Assembly: GCF_039535785.1 (NCBI RefSeq)
Contig: NZ_BAAAXV010000008.1
Coordinates: 806,001-870,000, forward strand
DNA length: 64,000 bases
Source of the DNA: Nonomuraea helvata
GTDB lineage: Bacteria; Actinomycetota; Actinomycetes; Streptosporangiales; Streptosporangiaceae
Direction: 5' to 3'
A model generated the notes under the pieces. It was not told the origin of the DNA, did not search any database, and saw nothing but the letters and a program-made list of their open reading frames with translations. A program made the translations under genes and the position numbers. Positions 17,915 to 24,896 of the stretch are shown here, piece by piece. Numbering within the stretch: position 1 is the stretch's first letter; each line of letters opens with the position of its first letter.

Positions 17915-19053
17915 GTTTCGCCGAGAAGATCAGCTTCGGGGACGCCGAGGGCAAGCCGTCGCGCAGGCGGCGGCTGCTCGGGGTCTCCTTTGGCCTGATC
18001 TACCTGGTGTTCCCCATCACCGAACTCGTGTCGGGTGCCATGACCGGGGCACGGGCGGTCTGGGCGGCGGTGCTGCTCGTAGTCTTCATCTCTGCCTTCC
18101 TCGCGACGGTGGTGGCCAACAGGAGCTTCTTCGAGCGCAGCCGCTGGACCTATCCGCTGCTCGTGGTGACCAGCGTGCTCGGCGTGACGGGCGCGCTCGC
18201 CTTCGGCGGCTCCTGGTTGAGCCTGCCCGTCTACTGCGTCGTGCTGTACGCGTTCACGCTGCCTGCCGTGTGGGCGGTCTGGGGAGTGCTCGCCAGCCTG
18301 GCGGTCGTCGTCGGCGGCGGACTGCTCAACCACACCGAGGCCGACACGATGATCGTGCTGGGCCTGCAGGTGCTGACGCTCGGCGTGCTGTTCATCAGTG
18401 TGCGCAACACCAGGGTGCTCTCCGTCAAGCTGCGCGAGGCGCAGGACGAGGTGGCCCGGCTGGCGGCCACCGAGGAGCGGCTGCGCATCGCCCGTGACCT
18501 GCACGACCTGCTGGGGCACAGCCTGTCGCTGATCGTGCTCAAGAGCGAGCTGGCCGGGCGGCTGGCCGAGGACTCGCCGCAGGCGCACAAGGAGATCACC
18601 GACATCGAGTCCGTCGCCAGGAAGGCGCTGGAGGAGGTGCGCGAGGCCGTCACCGGCTACCGGCAGCGCAGCCTGCCCGAGGAGCTCGACGGCGCCAGGT
18701 CCGTGTTACGGGCGGCGGGCGTCCAGGCCGAGGTGCGCGTCTCGGGCACGCCGCTGCCCGGCCTGCTCGACGGGCTGCTCGGCTGGTCCGTACGCGAGGG
18801 CACCACCAACGTCGTGCGCCACGCGCGGGCCACGCGGTGCGAGATCAAGGTGACGTACGACGGCCGGCAGGCCACCCTGGAGATCGTGGACAACGGAAAA
18901 GGCGGCGACGGGCCGTACGAGATGGGCAGCGGACTGCGCGGGCTCCACGAACGGGTGGCGGGCGCGGGCGGCACGGTGGTGGCGGGCCCCGTGCCGGGAG
19001 GCGGCCACCGGCTGCGGGTGCTGGTCCCGGCCGGGACGGAGACGTGCGAGTGA
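17911..19053 (+). CDS. NarL-type sensor histidine kinase (DesK-like)
   Basis: A 380-residue membrane kinase. Five or six hydrophobic helices fill residues 22-165, with no large extracellular loop, so it probably senses the membrane itself or its transporter. The HisKA_3 phospho-acceptor is His198 in ARDLHDLLGHSLS, then the ATPase domain has the N box REGTTNVVRHA and G boxes DNGKGG and GSGLRGL. DesK of Bacillus, which reads membrane fluidity, is the model for this architecture. Start ATG 17911 overlaps the permease stop as ATGA. Confidence 0.92.
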   Translation: MSFAEKISFGDAEGKPSRRRRLLGVSFGLIYLVFPITELVSGAMTGARAVWAAVLLVVFISAFLATVVANRSFFERSRWTYPLLVVTSVLGVTGALAFGGSWLSLPVYCVVLYAFTLPAVWAVWGVLASLAVVVGGGLLNHTEADTMIVLGLQVLTLGVLFISVRNTRVLSVKLREAQDEVARLAATEERLRIARDLHDLLGHSLSLIVLKSELAGRLAEDSPQAHKEITDIESVARKALEEVREAVTGYRQRSLPEELDGARSVLRAAGVQAEVRVSGTPLPGLLDGLLGWSVREGTTNVVRHARATRCEIKVTYDGRQATLEIVDNGKGGDGPYEMGSGLRGLHERVAGAGGTVVAGPVPGGGHRLRVLVPAGTETCE

Positions 19054-19655
19054 TCCGCGTGATGCTGGCCGAGGACCAGGGCATGGTACGCGGCGCGCTG
19101 GCGTCCCTGCTGGGCCTGGAGCCCGACATCGAGGTGGCCGGCGAGGCCGCCGACGGGGTCGAGGCGGTCGCGGTCGCGGCCGAGGTCCGGCCCGACATCG
19201 CGCTGCTGGACATCGAGATGCCCGGCATGGATGGTCTCGCGGCCTGCGCGAAGATCACCCAGGAGGTGCCGGGGTGCCGGGTGATGATCCTGACGACGTT
19301 CGGGCGGCCCGGCTACCTGCGTACCGCCATGGAGGCGGGGGCGTCGGCGTTCCTGGTCAAGGACAGCCCGGCCAGGGAGCTGGCGGCGGCCATCCGGCGG
19401 GTGCACGCGGGGGAGCGCGTGATCGACCCCGGCCTGGCGGCGGCCGCGCTCAGCGCGGGGCCGAACCCGCTGTCGGGCCGGGAGCGGGACGTGCTGGGGG
19501 CGGCGGCGGACGGTTCGACCATCGGCGACATCGCGCTCAAGCTGCACCTGTCGGAGGGGACCGTGCGCAACTACCTGTCGTCGGCCATCCAGAAGACGCA
19601 CGCCCGCAACCGCATCGAGGCCGTGCAGCGCGCCAAGGCGCAAGGGTGGCTCTAG
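19050..19655 (+). CDS. NarL/FixJ-family response regulator
   Basis: A 201-residue regulator: receiver domain (1-120) with acidic pocket EDQ, phospho-acceptor Asp54 in LLDIEMPG and Lys in LVKDSP, then a LuxR-type HTH (LSGRERDVL, GSTIGDIALKLHLSEGTVRNYLSS). GTG 19050 overlaps the kinase stop as GTGA; a GTG two codons earlier is also possible. It is the partner of the DesK-like kinase, and the likely target is the transporter operon itself, perhaps through TGACAAATGTCA at 16224. Confidence 0.93.
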   Translation: MIRVMLAEDQGMVRGALASLLGLEPDIEVAGEAADGVEAVAVAAEVRPDIALLDIEMPGMDGLAACAKITQEVPGCRVMILTTFGRPGYLRTAMEAGASAFLVKDSPARELAAAIRRVHAGERVIDPGLAAAALSAGPNPLSGRERDVLGAAADGSTIGDIALKLHLSEGTVRNYLSSAIQKTHARNRIEAVQRAKAQGWL

Positions 19656-19658
19656 CAG

Positions 19659-20684
19659 CTAGTGGCCTCTGCTCGAGGTCACCTGTCTGATCAGGTCGGA
19701 GACGCGGACGATGCCGAGGCAGCGGTTCATCTCGTCGGTGACGACCAGGTCGTCGTAGACGCGGGCCGTGTCCCTGCCCGCGGCCTGCATGGCCGCGATC
19801 ACCGGGGTCGTCCGCGGCACCGTGCGCGGCGGGTCGGCCAGCCGCCGCGCCGGTTTCTGGCCGTGCAGGGCGTGCCCGTAGCGGGCCGCGAACGACAGCA
19901 GGAAGCGGCTCCTGTCCAGGCTGCCCTTGGGCCGCTGGAACTCGTCCACCAGGATCACGCTGGTGATCGTCGGTTCCTGCCCGAACGCCGCCACGGCCTC
20001 CTCCGCCTTGGCCTCCGCGGGCAGCGTCACCGCCGGGATGAGCAGTTCCTGGACGCGCGGGCCGAGCATGACCGCGGCGGGCTCGTCGGTGACGGGCAGC
20101 GGCACCCGTACCTTGCCGTCGGGTCCGGGGGCGAGCAGGGGGCCGTGCGCGAGGCGCACACCGAGGCCGCGGGCCGCCGCGAGCTGCGGCTCGCGTTCGA
20201 CGCCCGGCGCGAGCACGTGGGCGCCGATGCCGCGGGCCAGCGTGACCACCGCCCGCGCCACCGCCGACGCGCGGTGGTCGCCCGCGATGCGCGCGACCAG
20301 CTCGGGGTCCAGGGCCAGCAGGTACGGGCCCGCCTCCGTGGCCAGATCGAGGGCCGCGCCGACCGTCCCGACGTCGGCGAAGCCGAGGAGGTAGCCGATC
20401 GTGCGCAGGCCGTCGAGCCCGACCTTCAGCAGCGGGCGGTCCTGCTCCCGGCACGGTCCGGTCAGCAGCAGGATGGCCTCGCGCGGATGCCTGCCCGCCC
20501 TTCTGAGGGCTTCGTGCAGCGCGGCCAGCGCACCCGCGCCGGCCAGGACGATCCCGACGGGCAGCTCCAGCACCATGGGCAGCGGGGCCGCCCTGAGCGT
20601 TCCCGTGGAGTCGACGACCGCCGGGTGGGCGATGACCGCCCCGGTGTCGAGATCCACCACGGGGCTGGTGAGCAGGGAGGACAC
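19659..20684 (-). CDS. Degenerate EAL-domain protein with C-terminal CBS-like domain
   Basis: A 341-residue protein. Residues 1-215 align by eye with EAL phosphodiesterase folds: PVVDLDTGAVIA at the start, GFADVGTVG in place of DDFGTG, VARAVVTLARGIG, and APGVEREPQLAAARGLGVRLAHGPLLAPG for the last strands. The E-A-L catalytic triplet and the metal ligands are missing, so it cannot hydrolyse c-di-GMP but may still bind a nucleotide. Residues 235-341 look like a CBS pair or GGDEF-like tail (VYDDLVVTDEMNRCLGIVRVSDLI is a clear CBS end). Likely a nucleotide-sensing regulator; partner unknown. Divergent from the VLRF1 gene. Confidence 0.6.
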   Translation of the reverse strand: MSSLLTSPVVDLDTGAVIAHPAVVDSTGTLRAAPLPMVLELPVGIVLAGAGALAALHEALRRAGRHPREAILLLTGPCREQDRPLLKVGLDGLRTIGYLLGFADVGTVGAALDLATEAGPYLLALDPELVARIAGDHRASAVARAVVTLARGIGAHVLAPGVEREPQLAAARGLGVRLAHGPLLAPGPDGKVRVPLPVTDEPAAVMLGPRVQELLIPAVTLPAEAKAEEAVAAFGQEPTITSVILVDEFQRPKGSLDRSRFLLSFAARYGHALHGQKPARRLADPPRTVPRTTPVIAAMQAAGRDTARVYDDLVVTDEMNRCLGIVRVSDLIRQVTSSRGH

Positions 20685-20720
20685 GTTCAGATGCTGCTGT
20701 AACCACAGGGGGCGTAGAAG

Positions 20721-20766
20721 CCCCGCGAGCCAGAATTAACCGACATTTCGTTTTGGCTCCGCGGGG
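20721..20766. repeat. Inverted repeat between divergent genes
   Basis: CCCCGCGAGCCA (20721-20732) pairs with TGGCTCCGCGGGG (20754-20766), one base bulged, around an AT-richer 21-base loop. It lies between the divergent EAL-like and VLRF1 genes and could be an RNA stem in the EAL-like gene leader or a protein site. Confidence 0.45.
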
Positions 20767-20789
20767 GCCGGGGAACGGCCGCGTTCCGT

Positions 20790-20795
20790 TAGCCT
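20790..20795 (+). promoter_or_regulatory. -10 box giving a probable leaderless VLRF1 transcript
   Basis: TAGCCT ends 7 bases before the ATG at 20803, so transcription would start at or next to the start codon. No ribosome-binding site is present, which agrees with a leaderless mRNA. Confidence 0.45.
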
Positions 20796-20802
20796 TCGGG
20801 GC

Positions 20803-21477
20803 ATGAGTGCGCGTCCGGCCAGGGGCGGCGGCCGGTGGGTGACGGTGCCGCCGGAGCGCCTGCATCCGTGGATCGACGGGTTCGCGGACCGTCACGGGCC
20901 CTTCTCGGCCTCCGGTGACGACCGGCTCGTGCGGCTCGAGGCCGCCGACGGGGCGCTGGCCGAGCTGCACGTGCCGTTCCCGCCCATGACGCCGCCGGGG
21001 CCGCCGCACGTCACCCGGCTCGTCGCCCACGCGCGGGCGGAGCGGCGGGTGGGGGTGTTCCTGGTGCGGCTCGGGGGCTACGCGGCCGGGGTCTTCTCCG
21101 GGGCGTCGCTGGTGGCCTCCAAGGTGGGGTCGCGGCTCGTGCAGGGGCGCACGGCGGCGGGCGGGTGGTCGCAGCAGCGCTTCGCCCGGCGACGGCGCAA
21201 CCAGGCGGCCCAGGCGTACGACGACGCGGTGGAGACCGCGGTGCGGGTGCTGACGCCGCACCTGGAGGAGCTGGACGGGGTGGTGCTGGGCGGGGACCGC
21301 CGGGCCGTGGACGCCCTGCGCGACGACCGGCGTCTCGCCCCGCTGCTCGCGCTGGAGACGGAGCCCTTCCTGGTGGTCCCGGATCCGAGGCTGGCCGTGC
21401 TCCGCGACACGCCGGCTACTTTCCGCGCCGTCCGCGTTCGCGTGGTGGATCCTCCCGGCGTCAGCTCTCCGGGGTGA
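20803..21477 (+). CDS. acVLRF1-type peptidyl-tRNA hydrolase (Vms1/release-factor-like)
   Basis: A 224-residue protein with the VLRF1 fold, related to eukaryotic eRF1/Vms1, which free peptides from tRNA on stalled 50S subunits. The family loop is present as GRTAAGGWSQQRFARRRRNQ around residue 115, with the GG-SQ and following Arg run that place a catalytic Gln at the peptidyl-transferase centre. The second half (DDAVETAVRVLTPHLEELDGVVLGGDRRAV) is the conserved RNA-binding part. Actinobacterial acVLRF1 proteins are known mainly from sequence. Start ATG has no ribosome site and follows a -10 box closely. Confidence 0.8.
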   Translation: MSARPARGGGRWVTVPPERLHPWIDGFADRHGPFSASGDDRLVRLEAADGALAELHVPFPPMTPPGPPHVTRLVAHARAERRVGVFLVRLGGYAAGVFSGASLVASKVGSRLVQGRTAAGGWSQQRFARRRRNQAAQAYDDAVETAVRVLTPHLEELDGVVLGGDRRAVDALRDDRRLAPLLALETEPFLVVPDPRLAVLRDTPATFRAVRVRVVDPPGVSSPG

Positions 21478-21548
21478 TCTCGAGGGTTCCGTTGTGACAT
21501 CGGGCGGCTGTCCTCATCGGCTGTCCGGCCGTCCGGCCATGCGATACT

Positions 21549-21572
21549 CTACGTGTCTGTACGAACACGTAG
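21549..21572. promoter_or_regulatory. Inverted repeat at the Uma2 gene promoter
   Basis: CTACGTGT (21549-21556) and ACACGTAG (21565-21572) are perfect 8-base arms around an 8-base centre. The repeat starts next to a TACTCT box (21545-21550) and ends at the ribosome site TAGGGAG, so a bound protein or an RNA stem would control expression. Confidence 0.45.
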
Positions 21573-21582
21573 GGAGCCCACC

Positions 21583-22194
21583 ATGGTCATGGCATCACGC
21601 AGGCGCTCCTGCAGGCTCACGCCGGAGACCGACGCTGTACCGCTACCCTCCACAGCCCGCGAGCTGTTCGACGCGCTGCCGCCCCTTCCCGGCCTCCGCA
21701 CCGAAGTCATCGATGGGAGATTGATCGTGAGCCCCGTCGGCACCCCCGAGCATGCGAGAATCGCGATGCTGATCTACCGTGCGTTGCTCCCCCTCCTCGT
21801 TCAACGCGGCTGGGACGGCTTCGCAGGCAATGTGGATGTCTGCATCGATGGACCGCGGACCCCGGTCGAGCCCGATTTCGTGGTCGCCCCGCCCGACTGC
21901 CGTCGCTGGGGCGACCGGGAGTTGCTGTCTTCGGGTCTGCTGATGGTGGCCGAGGTGGTCTCGCCGAGCAGCGCCGAAGACGATCGGGTGAAGAAGCCTC
22001 CCATGTACGCCGCAGGCGGCGTTCCCGTCATGCTTCTGGTGGACCCGATCGCCGCACCGCCCACCGTCACCGTGCTCAGCGACGCCAAAGAAGGCGAATA
22101 CCAGACCGTTACCCGCGTCGCCATGGGATCCACGGTGCACATCCCCGACCCGATCGGCTTCGACCTCGACACCGCTGTCTTCTCCAAGCTTTAA
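21583..22194 (+). CDS. Uma2-family (DUF820) PD-(D/E)XK nuclease-like protein
   Basis: A 203-residue Uma2/DUF820 protein. The restriction-nuclease-like core is visible: Glu-containing ELFDALP.. and TEVIDGRLIVSPVGTPEH at the start, Asp in PVEPDFVV, Glu in VAEVVSPSSAEDDR, Lys in RVKKPPMYAAGGVP, and LVDPIA. These proteins are abundant in actinobacteria and cyanobacteria; nuclease activity is predicted from the fold, the biological target is unknown. ATG 21583 was chosen because TAGGGAG lies 7 bases before it; an in-frame GTG at 21553 lies inside the inverted repeat. Confidence 0.88.
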   Translation: MVMASRRRSCRLTPETDAVPLPSTARELFDALPPLPGLRTEVIDGRLIVSPVGTPEHARIAMLIYRALLPLLVQRGWDGFAGNVDVCIDGPRTPVEPDFVVAPPDCRRWGDRELLSSGLLMVAEVVSPSSAEDDRVKKPPMYAAGGVPVMLLVDPIAAPPTVTVLSDAKEGEYQTVTRVAMGSTVHIPDPIGFDLDTAVFSKL

Positions 22195-22264
22195 GGCCCG
22201 TCGGAGTCACGACCTCGCTGAGGCAACATCGTCCCCTCACGGCCCCTCGTGACCGCTTTGAGAG

Positions 22265-22303
22265 TTTGAGACGATTCAAAAAAATCTTGAATGCCGCTAT
22301 GAT
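22265..22303 (+). promoter_or_regulatory. Promoter/auto-operator of the pectin-locus LacI gene
   Basis: TTTGAGACGATTCAAA (22265-22280) is a LacI-type near-palindrome with central CG. It covers a weak -35 (TTCAAA, 22275-22280), 17 bases before a good -10, TATGAT (22298-22303). The same site recurs with two changes at 24144-24159, before the operon this LacI should control. Confidence 0.6.
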
Positions 22304-22383
22304 GCCAGAGTTCACCATGGGCCGCGCCCAGCGGTCCACCAGCGTTTTCTGCATCCAAGAGCAGCACGGCCTCGTGAGGATCG

Positions 22384-23403
22384 ATGGCGACCAGAAACAT
22401 CAAGGAGGTCGCGCAGCTGGCGCGAGTCTCTGTGGGCACGGTGAGCAATGTGCTCAACCGTCCGGAGATCGTGTCGCCTGCCACCCGCGAACGCGTCTTC
22501 GAAGCGATCAAGAAACTCGGCTTCGTCCGCAATGAGGTGGCCCGCCACCTGCGGGTGGGCCGCAGCCGCACGGTCGGCCTCGTCGTGCTCGACGTCTCCA
22601 ACCCGTTCTTCGTCGATGTGGCCCAGGGCGCCGAGTCGGTGGCCGACGACCACGACTCGATGGTGGTGCTCTGCAACAGCGCCGGCGATCCCGGCCGCGA
22701 GCGCCGCCACCTCGACCAGCTCGAACAGCAGCGGGTCATGGGCATACTGATCACTCCCGTCGAGATGGAGAGCCCCTGGCTGGAGGAGCTGGCCGGCCGC
22801 GGCACGCCCGTGGTGCTGGTCGACAGCCCGGCGACCGGGCTGCAGTGCTCGGTGGCGGTCGACGACCGGCTCGGCGGGCAGATCGCCGGCGCCCACCTGA
22901 TCGAGAGGGGGCACCGGAAGATCCTTTTCGTCGGAGGGCCGACGTCCATAAGACAGGTGGCGGACCGGCACGCGGGCGTCAGCAGCGCCGTCGCGGCCGC
23001 CGACGGCGCCGTCGAGCTGCTCACCTCCACGTCCCCGACGTTGACCGTCGCGGAGGGCCGGGCCGTCGGCGAGCGCGTGGCCGCCCTGCCCCCCGAGGAG
23101 CGCCCCACCGCGGCGTTCTGCGCGAACGACATGATGGCGCTGGGCTTCTTACAGGCCATGGCCACGCACGGACTCCGCGTGCCCGAGGACCTGGCCATCA
23201 TCGGGTACGACGACATCGACTTCGCCGCGGCGGCAGCGGTCCCGCTGTCCTCCGTCAGGCAGCCGCGTGAGCTGCTCGGACGTACGGCCATCGACCTGCT
23301 GCTCGAGGAGGTCGCGGACCCCGAGCAGCACCGGCACAGGCAGGTCATCTTCCAGCCGGACCTGGTGATCCGCGAGTCGAGCGCGCTGCGCCGCGACGCC
23401 TGA
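22384..23403 (+). CDS. LacI-family transcriptional regulator of the rhamnogalacturonan locus
   Basis: A 339-residue LacI/GalR repressor. HTH: IKEVAQLARVSVGTVSNVLN; hinge: VRNEVARHLRVG; ligand domain: VGLVVLDVSNPFFVDVAQG onward, with ERGHRKILFVGGP and IGYDDIDFAAAAAVPLSSVRQP at the end, all standard. GAGG lies 6 bases before the ATG. It is the first gene of a same-strand cluster for rhamnogalacturonan use, 83 bp ahead of the next gene. Four TGAnnCGnTTCA sites in the cluster are candidate operators. Inducer unknown; an unsaturated galacturonyl-rhamnose or rhamnose derivative would fit. Confidence 0.93.
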   Translation: MATRNIKEVAQLARVSVGTVSNVLNRPEIVSPATRERVFEAIKKLGFVRNEVARHLRVGRSRTVGLVVLDVSNPFFVDVAQGAESVADDHDSMVVLCNSAGDPGRERRHLDQLEQQRVMGILITPVEMESPWLEELAGRGTPVVLVDSPATGLQCSVAVDDRLGGQIAGAHLIERGHRKILFVGGPTSIRQVADRHAGVSSAVAAADGAVELLTSTSPTLTVAEGRAVGERVAALPPEERPTAAFCANDMMALGFLQAMATHGLRVPEDLAIIGYDDIDFAAAAAVPLSSVRQPRELLGRTAIDLLLEEVADPEQHRHRQVIFQPDLVIRESSALRRDA

Positions 23404-23421
23404 CGCCGGCACCGTCTTTCC

Positions 23422-23435
23422 ATGAACCGTTTCAT
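23422..23435. promoter_or_regulatory. LacI-type operator before the DUF1961 gene
   Basis: ATGAACCGTTTCAT is a 14-base palindrome with one mismatch and central CG, 51 bases before the DUF1961 start. It differs at a single base from the perfect palindrome ATGAAACGTTTCAT at 24436. Confidence 0.5.
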
Positions 23436-23485
23436 CCGGCGCTGCCGCCTGCCCTGAACCGGACGAGCGCCCTGTAGGAGCCCCC

Positions 23486-24142
23486 TTGACCGAGCTCTAT
23501 CGCAATCCCCTGGCCACCCCCGCTGACCTGGCCGGCTTCCGCATGGAGGGGGACGGCGCCACGTCTTTCCCCCAGGGACGCCTGCGCCTGGAGAGTCTGA
23601 GACCGCCTTCAGACGGCCAGGCGGCCAACCTGGTCCTCTGGTGCCCCGAGGAGTTCCCCGCCGACGTGCGGATCGAATGGGATTTCTGGCCCATGAGAGA
23701 GCCTGGCCTGGCCATCATGTTCTTCCACGCCAGGGGCAGGAACGGCGAGGACCTGTTCGACCCCGGCCTGGCGGCGCGCACCGGCCCCTACGACCAGTAC
23801 CACCACGGCGACATCGACGCCTACCACGTCTCCTACTTCCGCCGCATGTGGGCCTCGGAACGCTCGTTGCACACCTGCAACCTGCGCAAGAGCCACGGCT
23901 TCCACCTGGTCGCGCAGGGTCCCGACCCGCTCCCGGCGGTGCTCGACGCCGAAGGCCCGTACGCCATGCGCCTCGAGGTCAAGGCCGGGACGATCACGTT
24001 CGCGGTCAACGATTTGGTCTCGTTCCGGTGGCAGGACGACGGCTCTGTCGGCGGCTCCGCCCTGGCAGGAGGCAAGATCGGGTTTCGGCAGATGGCGCCG
24101 CTGATCGGAGAGTACGCAAATCTCCGGGTCTATCGTCATTGA
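23486..24142 (+). CDS. DUF1961-family protein (YesU-like)
   Basis: A 218-residue protein of the DUF1961 family, a concanavalin-like beta-jelly-roll fold. Landmarks: VRIEWDFWPMREPGLAIMFFHARG, YHHGDIDAYHVSYFRR and LHTCNLRKSHGFHLVAQGPDPLP. The Bacillus relative YesU is encoded in the rhamnogalacturonan cluster; its activity is unproven but the fold and context suggest binding or trimming of pectin fragments. No signal peptide, so it is cytoplasmic. TTG start, supported by TAGGAG 6 bases upstream. The position between the LacI gene and a YesL-like gene supports the family call. Confidence 0.8.
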   Translation: MTELYRNPLATPADLAGFRMEGDGATSFPQGRLRLESLRPPSDGQAANLVLWCPEEFPADVRIEWDFWPMREPGLAIMFFHARGRNGEDLFDPGLAARTGPYDQYHHGDIDAYHVSYFRRMWASERSLHTCNLRKSHGFHLVAQGPDPLPAVLDAEGPYAMRLEVKAGTITFAVNDLVSFRWQDDGSVGGSALAGGKIGFRQMAPLIGEYANLRVYRH

Positions 24143-24167
24143 CTTTGAGTCGATTCAACACTAATTT
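24139..24167 (+). promoter_or_regulatory. Promoter of the importer/lyase operon with operator in the spacer
   Basis: -35 TTGACT (24139-24144) and -10 TAATTT (24162-24167) are 17 bases apart, one of the best promoters in the window. TTTGAGTCGATTCAAC (24144-24159) lies in the spacer and is 14/16 identical to the LacI gene site at 22265. It begins in the stop region of the DUF1961 gene and drives the six genes from YesL to YetA. Confidence 0.7.
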
Positions 24168-24266
24168 CACACCAACCCGCCGTTCACTGGCTTGTAACTG
24201 GCCAGGAACCACGGTGCAACAACCCCACCCCCGTATCCGTGCACATGCCACGAGAGGTGGTGCCGG

Positions 24267-24896
24267 ATGAATCATCCCGCCATGTCGATCAGGATCCAAG
24301 CTGCCTGCTCAGAGCTTATGTGGGCGGTCCGCCTGAACCTGTTGTGGCTTGTCTTCACGCTCGCCGGCGGTGTGGTTCTCGGGCTCGGGCCTGCCACTGT
24401 GGCCGCTTACACGCTGGCTCGGCGGCATGCTCGCAATGAAACGTTTCATGCCTGGCCCGAATTCTGGACCGTCTACCGACGGGAGTTCGTCCGGGCTTCG
24501 CTGCTGGTCCTGCCGGCCGCGGCGCTGACCGCCGTCCTGGTCGGCAATTATCTGTACCTCTCCGCACTCGGGCCCAGCATGGGAGCGTTGCGGATCGCGA
24601 CCTTCGTGGCGCTCATCGCACTGGCCGGTGTGGGAGCGTACGTAGGGCCGCTCTACGCGCACTACGATCTGCCGCTACGGGCCTACTGGCCCAAGGCCGC
24701 ACAGCTAGCGCTCATGCGTCCGGCCTCGTCCGTGCTGTTGCTGCTAGCGCTCCTAGCCATCGCCTACGCGACCTCGGCGGCGCCCATCCTCGCCCCGTTG
24801 ATCAGCTTCGGCGCGTGGATCTACCTCAATACGTGGCTCTGCCAGCGCTTCTTCGCGGAGAACGAGGCGCAATTGCATTCGAAAGGGAACTCATGA
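24267..24896 (+). CDS. DUF624 (YesL-like) membrane protein
   Basis: A 209-residue integral membrane protein with about five helices (LLWLVFTLAGGVVLGLGPA, ASLLVLPAAALTAVLVG, RIATFVALIALAGVGAYVG, SSVLLLLALLAIAYATSAAP, ISFGAWIYLNT). The family signature FHAWPEFWTVYRREF after helix 1 and YFxYYDLPLRxYW-like AHYDLPLRAYWPKA are present. YesL/DUF624 proteins accompany LplA-type importers in oligosaccharide loci in Firmicutes and actinobacteria; role unknown, perhaps importer assembly. It overlaps the lipoprotein gene by ATGA. The coding sequence contains a perfect LacI-type palindrome at 24436-24449. Confidence 0.85.
   Translation: MNHPAMSIRIQAACSELMWAVRLNLLWLVFTLAGGVVLGLGPATVAAYTLARRHARNETFHAWPEFWTVYRREFVRASLLVLPAAALTAVLVGNYLYLSALGPSMGALRIATFVALIALAGVGAYVGPLYAHYDLPLRAYWPKAAQLALMRPASSVLLLLALLAIAYATSAAPILAPLISFGAWIYLNTWLCQRFFAENEAQLHSKGNS
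24436..24449. promoter_or_regulatory. Perfect LacI-type palindrome inside the YesL-like gene
   Basis: ATGAAACGTTTCAT is a perfect 14-base palindrome within codons for ARNETFHAW. It has the CG centre of LacI-family operators and could act as a downstream auxiliary or roadblock site. Chance within the coding sequence cannot be excluded because the residues are family-conserved. Confidence 0.4.

Noticed and set aside
24436..24449. Calling the intragenic palindrome a certain operator
   Set aside because: The residues it encodes (NETFHAW) belong to a conserved DUF624 segment, so it may be coding constraint; kept only as a candidate.
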